Shown here piece after piece: positions 1 to 7,284 of a stretch of 64,000 bases of DNA. How positions within the stretch are numbered: the stretch's first letter is position 1; every line of letters begins with the position of its first letter. Made by a program: the position numbers and the translations under genes. Under the pieces are notes generated by a model, which did not search any database, had not been told where the DNA came from, and worked only from the letters and a program-made list of their open reading frames with translations. The stretch covers positions 1 to 64,000 of the forward strand of contig NZ_FMAG01000008.1 of NCBI RefSeq assembly GCF_900094585.1. Reading direction: 5' to 3'. The stretch is from Martinezella multihospitum. Its GTDB lineage: Bacteria; Pseudomonadota; Alphaproteobacteria; Rhizobiales; Rhizobiaceae.

Positions 1-393
1 CACTCGCTGCAGCAGATCGTCAAGGAGGTCGAAGACATCGACCGCAACGTGCGGGCGATCGTCGAGGCCGCCCGCGAGCAGGCGACCGGCCTGCAGGAGA
101 TCAGCACGGCGGTCAACAGCATCGATCAGGGAACACAGCAGAATGCCGCCATGGTCGAGGAATCCACCGCGGCAAGCTACAGCCTTGCCAAGGAGGTGAC
201 GGCCCTGAATGAGCTGCTCGGACAATTCGATCTGCAAAGTGGTCGCAGCCATGCGCGGCCAGCTGCCGCGACGGAGCGATCCAGCCCTGCCGCCTCGCCT
301 GCACGGGCGCTGCGATCCAGGATCGCCGGCGCATTCGGTGGTTCCAGTACAGCCGCAGCCGCAGCGGCAGCCGCATCCTGGGAAGAGTTCTAA
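1..393 (+). CDS. Methyl-accepting chemotaxis protein, C-terminal part (5' end outside window)
   Basis: The reading frame is open from the first base and ends at TAA 391-393, giving the last 130 residues. The first 80 or so residues read as the distal arm of an MCP signalling domain: alternating polar and hydrophobic helix, with segments such as QEISTAVNSIDQGTQQNAAM and VEESTAAS that are typical of the methylation helix of chemoreceptors. The tail that follows is low-complexity, rich in Ala, Ser and Arg, and ends in a poly-Ala stretch before WEEF; such linkers are common in rhizobial receptors. Known role of the family: cytoplasmic signalling to CheA/CheW. The ligand-binding domain lies outside the window, so ligand and membrane topology cannot be judged. 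A strong terminator follows 38 bases downstream. Confidence 0.9.
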   Translation, partial: HSLQQIVKEVEDIDRNVRAIVEAAREQATGLQEISTAVNSIDQGTQQNAAMVEESTAASYSLAKEVTALNELLGQFDLQSGRSHARPAAATERSSPAASPARALRSRIAGAFGGSSTAAAAAAAASWEEF

Positions 394-431
394 TTCTGGA
401 GCCGGCGTCAATCTTTGGCCGGTTGCAAGCC

Positions 432-471
432 AAAAGAACAAGGCGGCCAGTTTTGGCCGCCTTGTTCTTTT
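432..471 (+). terminator. Rho-independent terminator of the chemoreceptor gene
   Basis: Perfect 18-bp inverted repeat (432-449 and 454-471) around a 4-base loop, GC-rich in the inner half. The outer arms are A-rich (5') and T-rich (3'), so the 3' arm supplies the U-tract. The A-rich 5' arm would also let it work from the other strand. Confidence 0.85.
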
Positions 472-607
472 CAAAGCAGACAATGACGACGGTGCATTGC
501 TCTGAACTAAGAGGCAAACCATGACCGCGACCGATCATGGCCTGCAATGGGACCTCGAATCATCAGGTGATGCGCTCGTCGGAGCGTGTGAATGTGAGGC
601 ACCGAGT

Positions 608-1033
608 ATGACATTTCGAGATGAACTGGTTCGCATCGCGCTTGCTTGGCAAGACGCATATGGAATAGCACCTTCCATCACGTCCGCAGTTTCTGAATAT
701 GACGCGGCGGTGACCTTGCTCGGAATGTCAGAGAAGGAGTACGGCGCGTCAATGAAGCTGGCTACCGCCGTCGGCAGAGGATTTGATTTCCAATTCAAAG
801 GCGAGCGCTTTCAGATCAAGGCAAATCGTCCGAGCGGCAAACCGGGCAGTGCTGTTACCCTCGTGCCCAAAGTGCGAAACTATGATTGGGATCAGCTGAT
901 CTGGATTCTCTACAACAGGGACTATGAAATCCAGGAGGCCTGGAAATGGCCGCGAGAGGCCTATCAGCGCGAAATGCACCGGCTACCGCGGATTTCTCCC
1001 AGCCATATGCGACGCGGGCTGCCTCTGTATTGA
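608..1033 (+). CDS. Conserved hypothetical protein, 141 aa
   Basis: Soluble protein with no signal peptide or membrane segment. I recognise the pattern of a small conserved family of unknown function: an N-terminal helix (MTFRDELVRIALAWQDAYG), a middle part containing FDFQFKGERFQIKANRPSGK, and an aromatic end with YDWDQLIWILYNRDYEIQEAW. The middle, with an acidic residue, a beta hairpin and a Q-x-K motif, is reminiscent of nuclease-fold proteins, but that is only a suggestion. The start at 608 is chosen because the family-like sequence begins there and GAGG lies eight bases upstream. An in-frame ATG at 521 also has a good ribosome site (AAGAGG, six bases away) and would add 29 residues. It stands alone between the terminator and the ligase relic. 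Confidence 0.7.
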   Translation: MTFRDELVRIALAWQDAYGIAPSITSAVSEYDAAVTLLGMSEKEYGASMKLATAVGRGFDFQFKGERFQIKANRPSGKPGSAVTLVPKVRNYDWDQLIWILYNRDYEIQEAWKWPREAYQREMHRLPRISPSHMRRGLPLY

Positions 1034-1047
1034 TCCCTCTCCGCCTC

Positions 1048-1203
1048 TTACGGTAGACGGTAGACCTCGGCATTGCCCTGCCGCTCCCGAAAGCCCTTGT
1101 AGGAAGCATGGCGTGGCTTGCCGTCATCCGTCCAGGCGCGATACTCGATTTCGGCGATCAGTGTCGGCTGAACTCAGACGGCGCCACGCAGGTGCAGTGC
1201 AAT
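1048..1203 (-). pseudogene. Relic of the C-terminus of an ATP-dependent DNA ligase (LigD/LigC type)
   Basis: Read on the minus strand, about 50 codons ending at TAA 1048-1050 give the characteristic end of bacterial ATP-dependent ligases: ALHLRGAV, then a stop, then VQPTLIAEIEYRAWTDDGK and PRHASYKGFRERQGNAEVYR. This is the OB-fold tail with the W-x-x-DG-x-x-RHASYKG-x-R signature. An in-frame TGA at 1174-1176 lies exactly where the family has Trp, so a TGG to TGA change is likely. No adenylation domain lies upstream on the minus strand. I read it as a decayed 3' fragment left by a deletion. Confidence 0.65.
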
Positions 1204-1645
1204 CGACTGCTAAGTTTACAGCGCGCTGACCCAGATTTGCATCCGAAGCTGGTCCGTTTAGTGGCTGAGAACCCATTGATGAATTGGCGATATCGGCATT
1301 TGCGGAGCGTCGTGATGAAATGCAAAGATGGGCGAAATCTCGACGCAAATGAACCCCCAGACGCTGCAGCGAAAACAATTGCATGTTGTGCCTACCGGCA
1401 CTGTGATATCATGCCGATTTACTCGCTGAAGATGAAGCACGCCCAAGACCATAGCATAAGACCAAGCTCCAGCGTTATGTCGCAAACCGGGCACCAAGCG
1501 CAAACAACGGTTTCGGATATTTGTCCGAACGGAGTTAATTCGCGAGAACGAATATGCAAAACAACAAATTTTACAGGATTTTTTAAGTCGGTTTTTTCGG
1601 GTCCATGTTTAGCTGAGGCGCTTTAAGAATGGGGGTAACTCCGAT
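1204..1645. other. Intergenic region without a recognisable gene
   Basis: About 440 bases that become AT-rich toward the right. Open frames here (for example 1108-1626 on the plus strand) have no coding character and overlap the ligase relic. The right end presumably holds the promoter of the GGDEF gene; GGGGGT lies 12-17 bases before its start. Confidence 0.5.
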
Positions 1646-2404
1646 ATGATTCTACAACAGCGACATCCCTCCGCCACCATTTTCAAAGCCCTACGGAGGG
1701 CCATGCTCGGCACGCTATGCGCCGTGGTCTGTTCCGTTGGTCTTTTGCTTATATTGAACCTGTTGATGCCGGATCGACCATTTTTGGTCGGGTTTGTTGG
1801 TGCAGGATTTATTTCCGCCTTTGTGGCCTTTCCGCTGCTTTTTGTCTTGCAGCTCAAGAACAGCGCCGTCCGCAAGATGCAGGAAAACGTCACCCAGGCG
1901 GCGCGCTACGACAGCGTGACGAAGACGCTGAACGGCACCGCCTTTGCCGCGGCCGTCGAGCACTTTATCGACCGGCGCAAGGATGCCGCCACCGATACCG
2001 GCGGCATCGTTCTCGCTGTCATTGTCGATACGCTCGACGATATCGGCCGCCGCTACGGGCTGCAATGGGCCGATACCGTGATGCAATCGCTTGCCTCGAT
2101 CATCCAGTCCTCGGTTCGTCGTGACGATCTCGTGGCACGGCTTGCGACCAACGAACTCGGCATTTTCCTGCCCGGCGCCACGGTCGAGAATGCCCTCGAC
2201 ATCGGCACTCGCATCCGCACAGGCGTCTCTGCGGCCACCTTCAGTGCCGACGGCGCGCCGCTTCCCATCGCCATCCGCCTCGGCGGCACCTCCTTCGACG
2301 GCTCGGCCGACTTCAACCAACTCCGCCAGCTCGCCGACCAAATGGCCTTCGAGAGCGGCGACGAGGACGACGACATTCCGATCAGGGCGCTGCCGGCCGC
2401 GTGA
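1646..2404 (+). CDS. Membrane-anchored degenerate GGDEF-domain protein, 252 aa
   Basis: Residues 20-41 and 45-70 are two hydrophobic membrane segments. From about residue 87 a GGDEF-type domain follows: YDSVTKTLNGTAF matches the start of the domain. The signature region reads VRRDDLVARLATNEL, where active diguanylate cyclases have R-x-x-D-x-x-AR-x-GGDEF. The inhibitory site (Arg158-x-x-Asp161) is therefore kept, while the catalytic GGDEF has become ATNEL (167-171), with the metal-binding Asp changed to Asn and both Gly lost. I infer that it cannot make c-di-GMP and may act as a c-di-GMP receptor. It has no partner domain and no operon neighbour on this strand. The domain assignment is firm; function is not. 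Confidence 0.85.
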   Translation: MILQQRHPSATIFKALRRAMLGTLCAVVCSVGLLLILNLLMPDRPFLVGFVGAGFISAFVAFPLLFVLQLKNSAVRKMQENVTQAARYDSVTKTLNGTAFAAAVEHFIDRRKDAATDTGGIVLAVIVDTLDDIGRRYGLQWADTVMQSLASIIQSSVRRDDLVARLATNELGIFLPGATVENALDIGTRIRTGVSAATFSADGAPLPIAIRLGGTSFDGSADFNQLRQLADQMAFESGDEDDDIPIRALPAA

Positions 2405-2474
2405 GGCTGGCGACCCCATCGCCGCGGCAGCCGCGGCATGAGCCCAAACGGCGAGACCCGTCTTCGATGCGGCG

Positions 2475-2669
2475 TTAAAGCCAGCCCGGGTCTGGGTTGG
2501 CCTTCTGGATCCGCCGAGGCTGATCTGGCCTCGAGGGATGAGATGTCGGTGCGAAGTCTCGCTCAACGGCGTTGATGACAGAAACCTCGATTCCAACGCC
2601 CGCCATCACATGTTTCCAGCGCGCGACGGGCAACGGTGATAAGTTCACCACTGCCATAGAATCAGTCAT
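2475..2669 (-). CDS. Possible small hypothetical protein, 64 aa
   Basis: An open frame that starts with ATG overlapping the stop codon of the secreted-protein gene (ATGA, four bases), an arrangement common for co-translated genes. The product is hydrophilic apart from one short segment (MAGVGIEVSVI), has no signal peptide, and resembles nothing I know. The overlap is the main support; codon use is mixed. It may be chance. Confidence 0.2.
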   Translation of the reverse strand: MTDSMAVVNLSPLPVARWKHVMAGVGIEVSVINAVERDFAPTSHPSRPDQPRRIQKANPDPGWL

Positions 2670-3160
2670 TCAGCCGGCTTGATCGAGGCGACGATTGCCT
2701 TGACTTCAGCATCGTGCTTGTCTTCCTCCCCCTTGTCTCCCCAGTACGTCACCACGAGCGCATTGTCAGCGCTCACCTGTACGATGAGCAAACCGACGCT
2801 AACCGGGCCGTCTTCATCCTTGCCATCCCACTCCAGTGTGGCCATCTGCATACCGTTGACGTCGGTAGCGGGCGTCTCCTTTTGAGTAGAGGGGTCGATC
2901 GTCACTTTGTTCTTTGCAAGAAAATCGATCGCACCGGTAACAACTTTCTCCATGGATTTGTCGCTGGCGACCTCGGCTGAAAGATAGACCGCAGAATCGG
3001 CCGAGGTTCCCTGGACGCCGCCGTCGGTTTCCTCCGGCTTCCAGCTATCTGGAATGGTGATACTTGCGACGGGCTTGTCACCGGGAAATGTCAAGGTCGC
3101 AGCGTGCGCCGTGAGAGGAGACGTTAACGCAAGCAGGGCCAATGCGATGATTTTCTTCAT
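2666..3160 (-). CDS. Secreted (periplasmic) protein of unknown function, 164 aa
   Basis: Starts at ATG 3158-3160 with a clear Sec signal peptide: MKK, the hydrophobic run IIALALLALTSP, and a cleavage site after AHA (about residue 20). The mature part is acidic and beta-rich: a short N-terminal strand segment (TLTFPGDKPVASITIPDSW), a central alternating region, and a C-terminal segment with VTYWGD. No cysteines and no enzymatic motif are visible. Its overall look is that of small periplasmic proteins annotated only as histidine-kinase- or lipoprotein-like, without known function. A longer open frame reaches 3310, but that extension is not protein-like and would bury the signal peptide. An overlapping 64-codon frame follows it. 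Confidence 0.75.
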   Translation of the reverse strand: MKKIIALALLALTSPLTAHAATLTFPGDKPVASITIPDSWKPEETDGGVQGTSADSAVYLSAEVASDKSMEKVVTGAIDFLAKNKVTIDPSTQKETPATDVNGMQMATLEWDGKDEDGPVSVGLLIVQVSADNALVVTYWGDKGEEDKHDAEVKAIVASIKPAE

Positions 3161-3479
3161 GGTAGAATCCTTATAGCTTAAAGCCGATATACAGGGCGGC
3201 CATAGGACTTCTAAATACAACATATTAAGATCGTGACCACTTGGCGAGAAAATAAGCAAGTTTAAAGAGAAAAAATCTGACCGCGATATGCTTTTTACTG
3301 ATGCGCTCATTGAGATATCAATCTATAGTCGCAGTAAGCACGTTCATACTCAGTAGTTGAGTAGAGGAAACTCGGTCGCGGATACTAAAATCCATACTAA
3401 ATCGACTCCGATTCCCATTTCGCAATAGCCTAGGGTTGTTGGGGAGTAGCAAGGAATTTCATAAGCTCGCCTCCGCCTG
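3161..3479. other. Intergenic region, no gene seen
   Basis: About 320 AT-rich bases upstream of the secreted-protein gene. It must hold that gene's promoter, but I could not pick a convincing -35/-10 pair. No RNA gene or repeat was recognised. Confidence 0.45.
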
Positions 3480-3665
3480 ACCAAGTCAACGTCGGACGGA
3501 AGCGACCAGTACAATCTCGACCTCAGCCGGCGGCGTGCGGATGCAATCAAGGAAATCCTTGCAGCAACCTTCGCGATTGCGCTTGATCATCTCTTTGCGG
3601 TCGGCATCGACGAGCTTTCCCGATTACGGGCTCGAAATCGGAAGCAGCCGACAATCGTCGCGTTC
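3480..3665 (+). pseudogene. Relic of an OmpA-type peptidoglycan-binding domain
   Basis: One plus-strand frame (codons counted from 3489) reads TSDGSDQYNLDLSRRRADAI and then KEILAATFAIALDHLFAVGIDE. This follows the OmpA/MotB C-terminal pattern, in which GHTD...G...YN..LS..RA..V is followed by a helix, a ..R(L)..VG.GE segment, and an Asn-Arg-Arg motif (here NRK at about 3636-3644). The upstream beta strand and the rest of the protein are missing and there is no start codon or ribosome site. It therefore looks like a fragment of an outer-membrane lipoprotein-type gene decaying in the intergenic space. Confidence 0.45.
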
Positions 3666-3810
3666 CACTCTTCAATCTCGACGCCCTTGCGAGAGAACTT
3701 TGAAAATCAGGGAGATGTACATGGAGGACGCCAATTAGGAGCGAGCCGGATCATGCATTGTAAGCTCTTGATGAGAAGCGAGCGCACGACCCCAATTTTA
3801 CAGTGGTGCC

Positions 3811-4716
3811 TCAAAACTTCGGCGGCCGTTTTCCCGCAGTGCGATGGGCAGCGATGACAGTATTGGCCATCAGCATGGCGATCGTCATCGGCCCGACACC
3901 GCCCGGAACCGGCGTGATGGCAGCCGCGACATCGGCAGCTTCCGCATAGGCGACATCTCCGACCAGCCGGCTCTTGCCCTCGCCACGCTCGGGTGCCGCG
4001 ATCCGGTTGATGCCGACATCGATGACCGTGGCACCCGGCTTCACCCAGTCCGCCTTGACCATCTCAGGCCGTCCGACGGCCGCCACCAGAATATCGGCGC
4101 CGCGTGCGACCGAGGCCAGATCCTTCGTGCGCGAATGCGCCGTCGTGACCGTCGCATTGGCAGAAAGCAGCAATTGCGCCATCGGCTTGCCGAACAGATT
4201 GGAGCGGCCGATGACCACGGCATTCAGACCCGACAGGTCCTCGCCATGGATGGAGCGCACCAGAAGCATGGCGCCGGCCGGCGTACACGAGATCAGCCCG
4301 GTATCGAGATCGCCGGTCGCAAGCTTGCCGGCATTGACCACATGCAGCCCGTCGACATCCTTCCCCGGCTTGATCGACTGGATGATCGCATCGGAATTGA
4401 GATGCTTCGGCAACGGCAGCTGGACCAGAATGCCGTGAATGGAGGGATCGTCATTCAGCGAGGCTACCAGGGCGGCGAGCTCTTCCTGCGTTGTTTCCAC
4501 CGGCAGCGTGTGCTGCACCGACTTGAAGCCGCATTCCTTGGCCATCTTGCTCTTGGAGTTCACATAGGCATGGCTGGCCGGATCGTCGCCGACGATGACG
4601 ACCGCAAGGCCGGTCTTCACACCGGCCTCCTGCTCAAGTCCCGCTGATGCAGCCTTCACAGCCTCGATCACCGAGGCTGCCGCCTGTTTCCCGTCGATCA
4701 CCGTTGCGAGCGTCAT
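3811..4716 (-). CDS. folD: Bifunctional methylene-tetrahydrofolate dehydrogenase / methenyl-tetrahydrofolate cyclohydrolase FolD
   Basis: Cytosolic enzyme that interconverts 5,10-methylene-THF, methenyl-THF and 10-formyl-THF using NADP. The 301-aa length is slightly above the usual 280-300. Family landmarks are present: the catalytic Y-x-x-x-K segment (YVNSKSKMAKECGFK), the QLPLPKHL loop, the SCTPAGAM loop, and the NADP-binding VIGRSNLFGKPMA, with VDVGIN near the end. It lies three bases downstream of purU on the same strand, so the two are almost certainly co-transcribed. Together they convert methylene-THF to formate plus free THF. Such folD-purU pairs in rhizobia usually accompany demethylation or other C1-releasing catabolism, which fits the ferredoxin reductase upstream and the PanB-like enzyme beyond. 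This is probably not the only folD copy, but that cannot be judged here. Confidence 0.95.
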   Translation of the reverse strand: MTLATVIDGKQAAASVIEAVKAASAGLEQEAGVKTGLAVVIVGDDPASHAYVNSKSKMAKECGFKSVQHTLPVETTQEELAALVASLNDDPSIHGILVQLPLPKHLNSDAIIQSIKPGKDVDGLHVVNAGKLATGDLDTGLISCTPAGAMLLVRSIHGEDLSGLNAVVIGRSNLFGKPMAQLLLSANATVTTAHSRTKDLASVARGADILVAAVGRPEMVKADWVKPGATVIDVGINRIAAPERGEGKSRLVGDVAYAEAADVAAAITPVPGGVGPMTIAMLMANTVIAAHRTAGKRPPKF

Positions 4717-4719
4717 CCC

Positions 4720-5604
4720 TCACCCCATGCGCTCGGAGGCATAGGAACCGGGGCTTGCCGGGAAGACGACGGTGCGGTTGCCGTTGAGGAAGGTGCGATA
4801 GTGGATATGCGCATGGATGGCACGGGCGAGAACCTGGCTCTCGACATCACGGCCGATCGACACATAGTCCTCTGCCGACTGCGCATGCGTGATGCGCGCC
4901 GTGTCCTGCTCGATGATCGGACCCTCGTCGAGATCGGCCGTCACATAATGCGCCGTTGCCCCGATCAGCTTCACGCCGCGCTCATAGGCCTGCTTGTAGG
5001 GGTTCGCCCCCTTGAAGGATGGCAGGAAGGAATGGTGGATGTTGATGATGCGGCCCGACATCTTCCGGCACAGCGCATCCGACAGAACCTGCATGTAGCG
5101 GGCCAGCACGACAAGCTCGGTGCCGGTCTGTTCGACCAGATCCAGCAGCTGGGCTTCCGCCTGCGGCTTGTTCTCCTTCGTCACCTTGATGTGGTGGAAG
5201 GGGATATCGTGATTGACCACGACTTTCTGGTAGTCGAAATGGTTGGAGACGACGCCGACGATGTCGATCGGCAAGGCACCGATCTTCCAGCGATAGAGCA
5301 GGTCGTTGAGGCAGTGGCCGAAGCGCGAGACCATCAGCAGCACCTTCATGCGCTTCTTCCCGTCATGGATCTCCGCATCCATGGCGAACTTTTCCGCGAT
5401 CGGCTTGAAGCCTTCGATGAGCGCTGCCTGGCCGACACCCTCTTCGGAGATGAAGGAGACGCGCATGAAGAACATGCCGGTATCGAGATCGTCGAACTGG
5501 CTGGAATCGACGATGTTGCAGCCTTGCTCGGCCAGATAGTTCGAGATCGCCGCAACAATCCCCCGCGTCGACTGGCAGGATACGGTCAGGATATATGAGG
5601 TCAT
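4720..5604 (-). CDS. purU: Formyltetrahydrofolate deformylase PurU
   Basis: Hydrolyses 10-formyl-THF to formate and THF in the cytosol. At 294 aa it has the full family length. Residues 1-80 form an ACT-type regulatory domain (start MTSYILTVSCQSTRGIVAAI) and the rest is a formyltransferase-fold catalytic domain. The catalytic stretch has Asn, His and Asp in the expected places: INIHHSFLPSFKGANPY, then TAHYVTADLDEGPIIEQD. Start at ATG 5602-5604 is chosen because the ACT domain begins immediately; an upstream in-frame start at 5625 would add only seven residues. It sits between the FAD reductase (40 bases upstream) and folD (three bases downstream). In this setting its likely job is disposing of excess C1 units as formate rather than supplying purine synthesis. 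Confidence 0.95.
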   Translation of the reverse strand: MTSYILTVSCQSTRGIVAAISNYLAEQGCNIVDSSQFDDLDTGMFFMRVSFISEEGVGQAALIEGFKPIAEKFAMDAEIHDGKKRMKVLLMVSRFGHCLNDLLYRWKIGALPIDIVGVVSNHFDYQKVVVNHDIPFHHIKVTKENKPQAEAQLLDLVEQTGTELVVLARYMQVLSDALCRKMSGRIINIHHSFLPSFKGANPYKQAYERGVKLIGATAHYVTADLDEGPIIEQDTARITHAQSAEDYVSIGRDVESQVLARAIHAHIHYRTFLNGNRTVVFPASPGSYASERMG

Positions 5605-5644
5605 CGCTTCTACTACTTTCTGCATCGAGTTTTGGATGATGCCG

Positions 5645-6871
5645 CTAGGCGGCGAGCAACTGCTTGAGCTTTATTTGTGAATTTGCAAGTGCCTTGGGAT
5701 CGGGTCGTCTCCCGGCTGCAATCAACATTTCAGCCAGACGAATGTCGCGGGCAACCGAATTGCCTGGCCCGATACCGCTCGCGGCGAGAATTCGACCGTC
5801 TGCATCCAGGTGGAACAGAATGAAGGCATCTTCGGAGAGGTCACGCCGAATCACCGCCGTCGCTCCGTCGGCAAGTCCCGCGACCTGGAGGGTCAGGTCG
5901 TATTGGTCCGACCAGAACCAGGGGACGGAGATCTGGCTGTCGGTCTCTCCCATCATGGAAGCCGCAACGCGAACACCCTGCTCCTGTGCGTTTCTCCAGG
6001 ATTCCAGACGGAGCCGCCGTTCCCCAAAATGGGCCGAGGGAAAAGAACAGCAGTCGCCGGCAGCGAAAATGTCGGGATCGCTGGTGCGCAAATTGCTGTT
6101 TACCGCAATGCCGTTCTCGATCGCAAGCCCTGCGGCCGCGGCCAACTCGGTGTTCGGAACGGCGCCGATCCCGACAACCAGAACGTCAACGGCAACGACA
6201 CCTGCGCCCACAACGTCGATCAAAACGCCGGCATTCGTCTCCTCGACGGAAAGAATTTTCACTCCACAGCGAATGTCCACTCCCTCTGCCGCGTGACGCT
6301 CCGCGATCCGGGTCGCGATCTCGGCCGGAACGCCACGTGACAGGATACGAGACAATCCTTCGAGCAGAATGACCGATGCGCCAAGCGTTCTGGCGCTGGC
6401 CGCGAGTTCGAGGCCGATGAAGCCGCCGCCGAGGATCGCAATGGATCGGCCAGGTTTCAGGAATGGCCGCAGCGCCGAAGCGTCTGAATGAGTCCTCAGC
6501 GCACGGATGTGACCTCGTGGAGAGGCAACATTTCCAAGCTCTCGCGGTCGGGCACCTGTCGTCAGAAGCAGCTTGTCATAGTCAAGGGTCGTGCCGTCAG
6601 AGAGCTGGACAGCCTTCTGCCGACGGTCGACGGCAATTGCTGTTATGCCGGTCCGGACTGCAATTCCAAGCTCCTCGTAGCGGACAGCCTCCGCAATCCA
6701 TTTGGGCTCGGTGCCCTGCAGGAGCGTCGCTTTGGACAAGGGCGGCCGTTCGTAGGGCAAGAGTGCCTCACTGCCGATGAGCGTCACATTTCCCGCAAAG
6801 CCACGCTCACGCAAGATCAGAGCAGCACGGGCACCGCACTCGCCTGCACCGATGATAACGAAAGAAGTCAT
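5645..6871 (-). CDS. FAD-dependent NAD(P)H:ferredoxin reductase, 408 aa
   Basis: Pyridine-nucleotide disulfide oxidoreductase-fold protein of the putidaredoxin/rhodocoxin reductase type. The N-terminus has the FAD-binding dinucleotide fold (FVIIGAGECGARAALILRERG). The middle has YERPPLSKATL, typical of ferredoxin reductases, and the NAD-binding Rossmann motif AILGGGFIGLELAASARTLG (about residue 145). The FAD-ribityl motif follows as IFAAGDCC (about 275), and a reductase C-terminal domain begins around WFWSDQYDLTLQVAG. Family role: passing electrons from NAD(P)H to a [2Fe-2S] protein that feeds an oxygenase. No ferredoxin gene is adjacent; the nearest is the Rieske ferredoxin about 3 kb upstream on the same strand. 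Position next to purU and folD suggests service to a demethylating or hydroxylating oxygenase. Confidence 0.9.
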   Translation of the reverse strand: MTSFVIIGAGECGARAALILRERGFAGNVTLIGSEALLPYERPPLSKATLLQGTEPKWIAEAVRYEELGIAVRTGITAIAVDRRQKAVQLSDGTTLDYDKLLLTTGARPRELGNVASPRGHIRALRTHSDASALRPFLKPGRSIAILGGGFIGLELAASARTLGASVILLEGLSRILSRGVPAEIATRIAERHAAEGVDIRCGVKILSVEETNAGVLIDVVGAGVVAVDVLVVGIGAVPNTELAAAAGLAIENGIAVNSNLRTSDPDIFAAGDCCSFPSAHFGERRLRLESWRNAQEQGVRVAASMMGETDSQISVPWFWSDQYDLTLQVAGLADGATAVIRRDLSEDAFILFHLDADGRILAASGIGPGNSVARDIRLAEMLIAAGRRPDPKALANSQIKLKQLLAA

Positions 6872-6901
6872 CGCAAGAGCCTTTGCTGCTATCCAAGTCG
6901 A

Positions 6902-7189
6902 TTATTGGTTCGTCCGGGCAACGGAGATCAGGTGTTGACGAAAAGCGCCCTTCATCTCCTTGAAGCCCGAATAGCCGCTTTGAGACGCAAGCCGGTTGAT
7001 GGTGGTTCGTGAAACGCCGCAAGTTCGCGCAACCGACTGCAGCGTTCCGAACGCAATGATTTCCGGCTTGCTGAGAAGCAGTCGCATCGCCTGTTCCGGA
7101 AGAGCCGGAAAGTCGATGCGTCGTTCGGCGATAAGCTGCTTCAGGTCTCGTATGCTCGGCAGCGTCTTCAGGCGCGAGGATGACAGCAT
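6902..7189 (-). CDS. RpiR-type helix-turn-helix protein lacking the SIS domain, 95 aa
   Basis: The product matches only the N-terminal HTH_6 domain of RpiR/MurR regulators: a leading helix (SIRDLKQLIAERRIDFPALP), then SVARTCGVSRTTINRLASQSGYSGFKEMKG in pieces, where the recognition helix follows GVSRTT. Full-length RpiR proteins continue for about 200 residues as a sugar-isomerase (SIS) domain; here the frame stops about 12 residues after the HTH and no SIS-like sequence follows. Start at ATG 7187-7189 is favoured by GGGAG seven bases upstream, over a TTG two codons earlier. It precedes the ferredoxin reductase gene by 30 bases. It is either a stand-alone DNA-binding protein without an effector domain or the remnant of a deleted regulator. 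Confidence 0.75.
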   Translation of the reverse strand: MLSSSRLKTLPSIRDLKQLIAERRIDFPALPEQAMRLLLSKPEIIAFGTLQSVARTCGVSRTTINRLASQSGYSGFKEMKGAFRQHLISVARTNQ

Positions 7190-7221
7190 TTCCAATCTCC
7201 CGGCATTGCGAAAGGAAGGAT

Positions 7222-7245
7222 GACGGCCGCTTTGGCGCGACCGTC
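7222..7245 (-). terminator. Possible terminator after the iolG operon
   Basis: A 9-bp stem with one G-U pair in the minus-strand RNA (7237-7245 with 7222-7230, six-base loop) about 40 bases past the iolG stop, followed by a C/U-rich run rather than a clean U-tract. If real, it separates the iolG operon from the HTH-reductase-purU-folD group. Confidence 0.35.
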
Positions 7246-7284
7246 TGGGTTTGGCTTTTCACAGTGGAAAGTGCGCCGCGAAAC

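Noticed and set aside
1108..1626. 172-codon plus-strand open frame
   Set aside because: It runs antisense to the ligase relic and then through AT-rich intergenic sequence; composition is not protein-like and there is no ribosome site.
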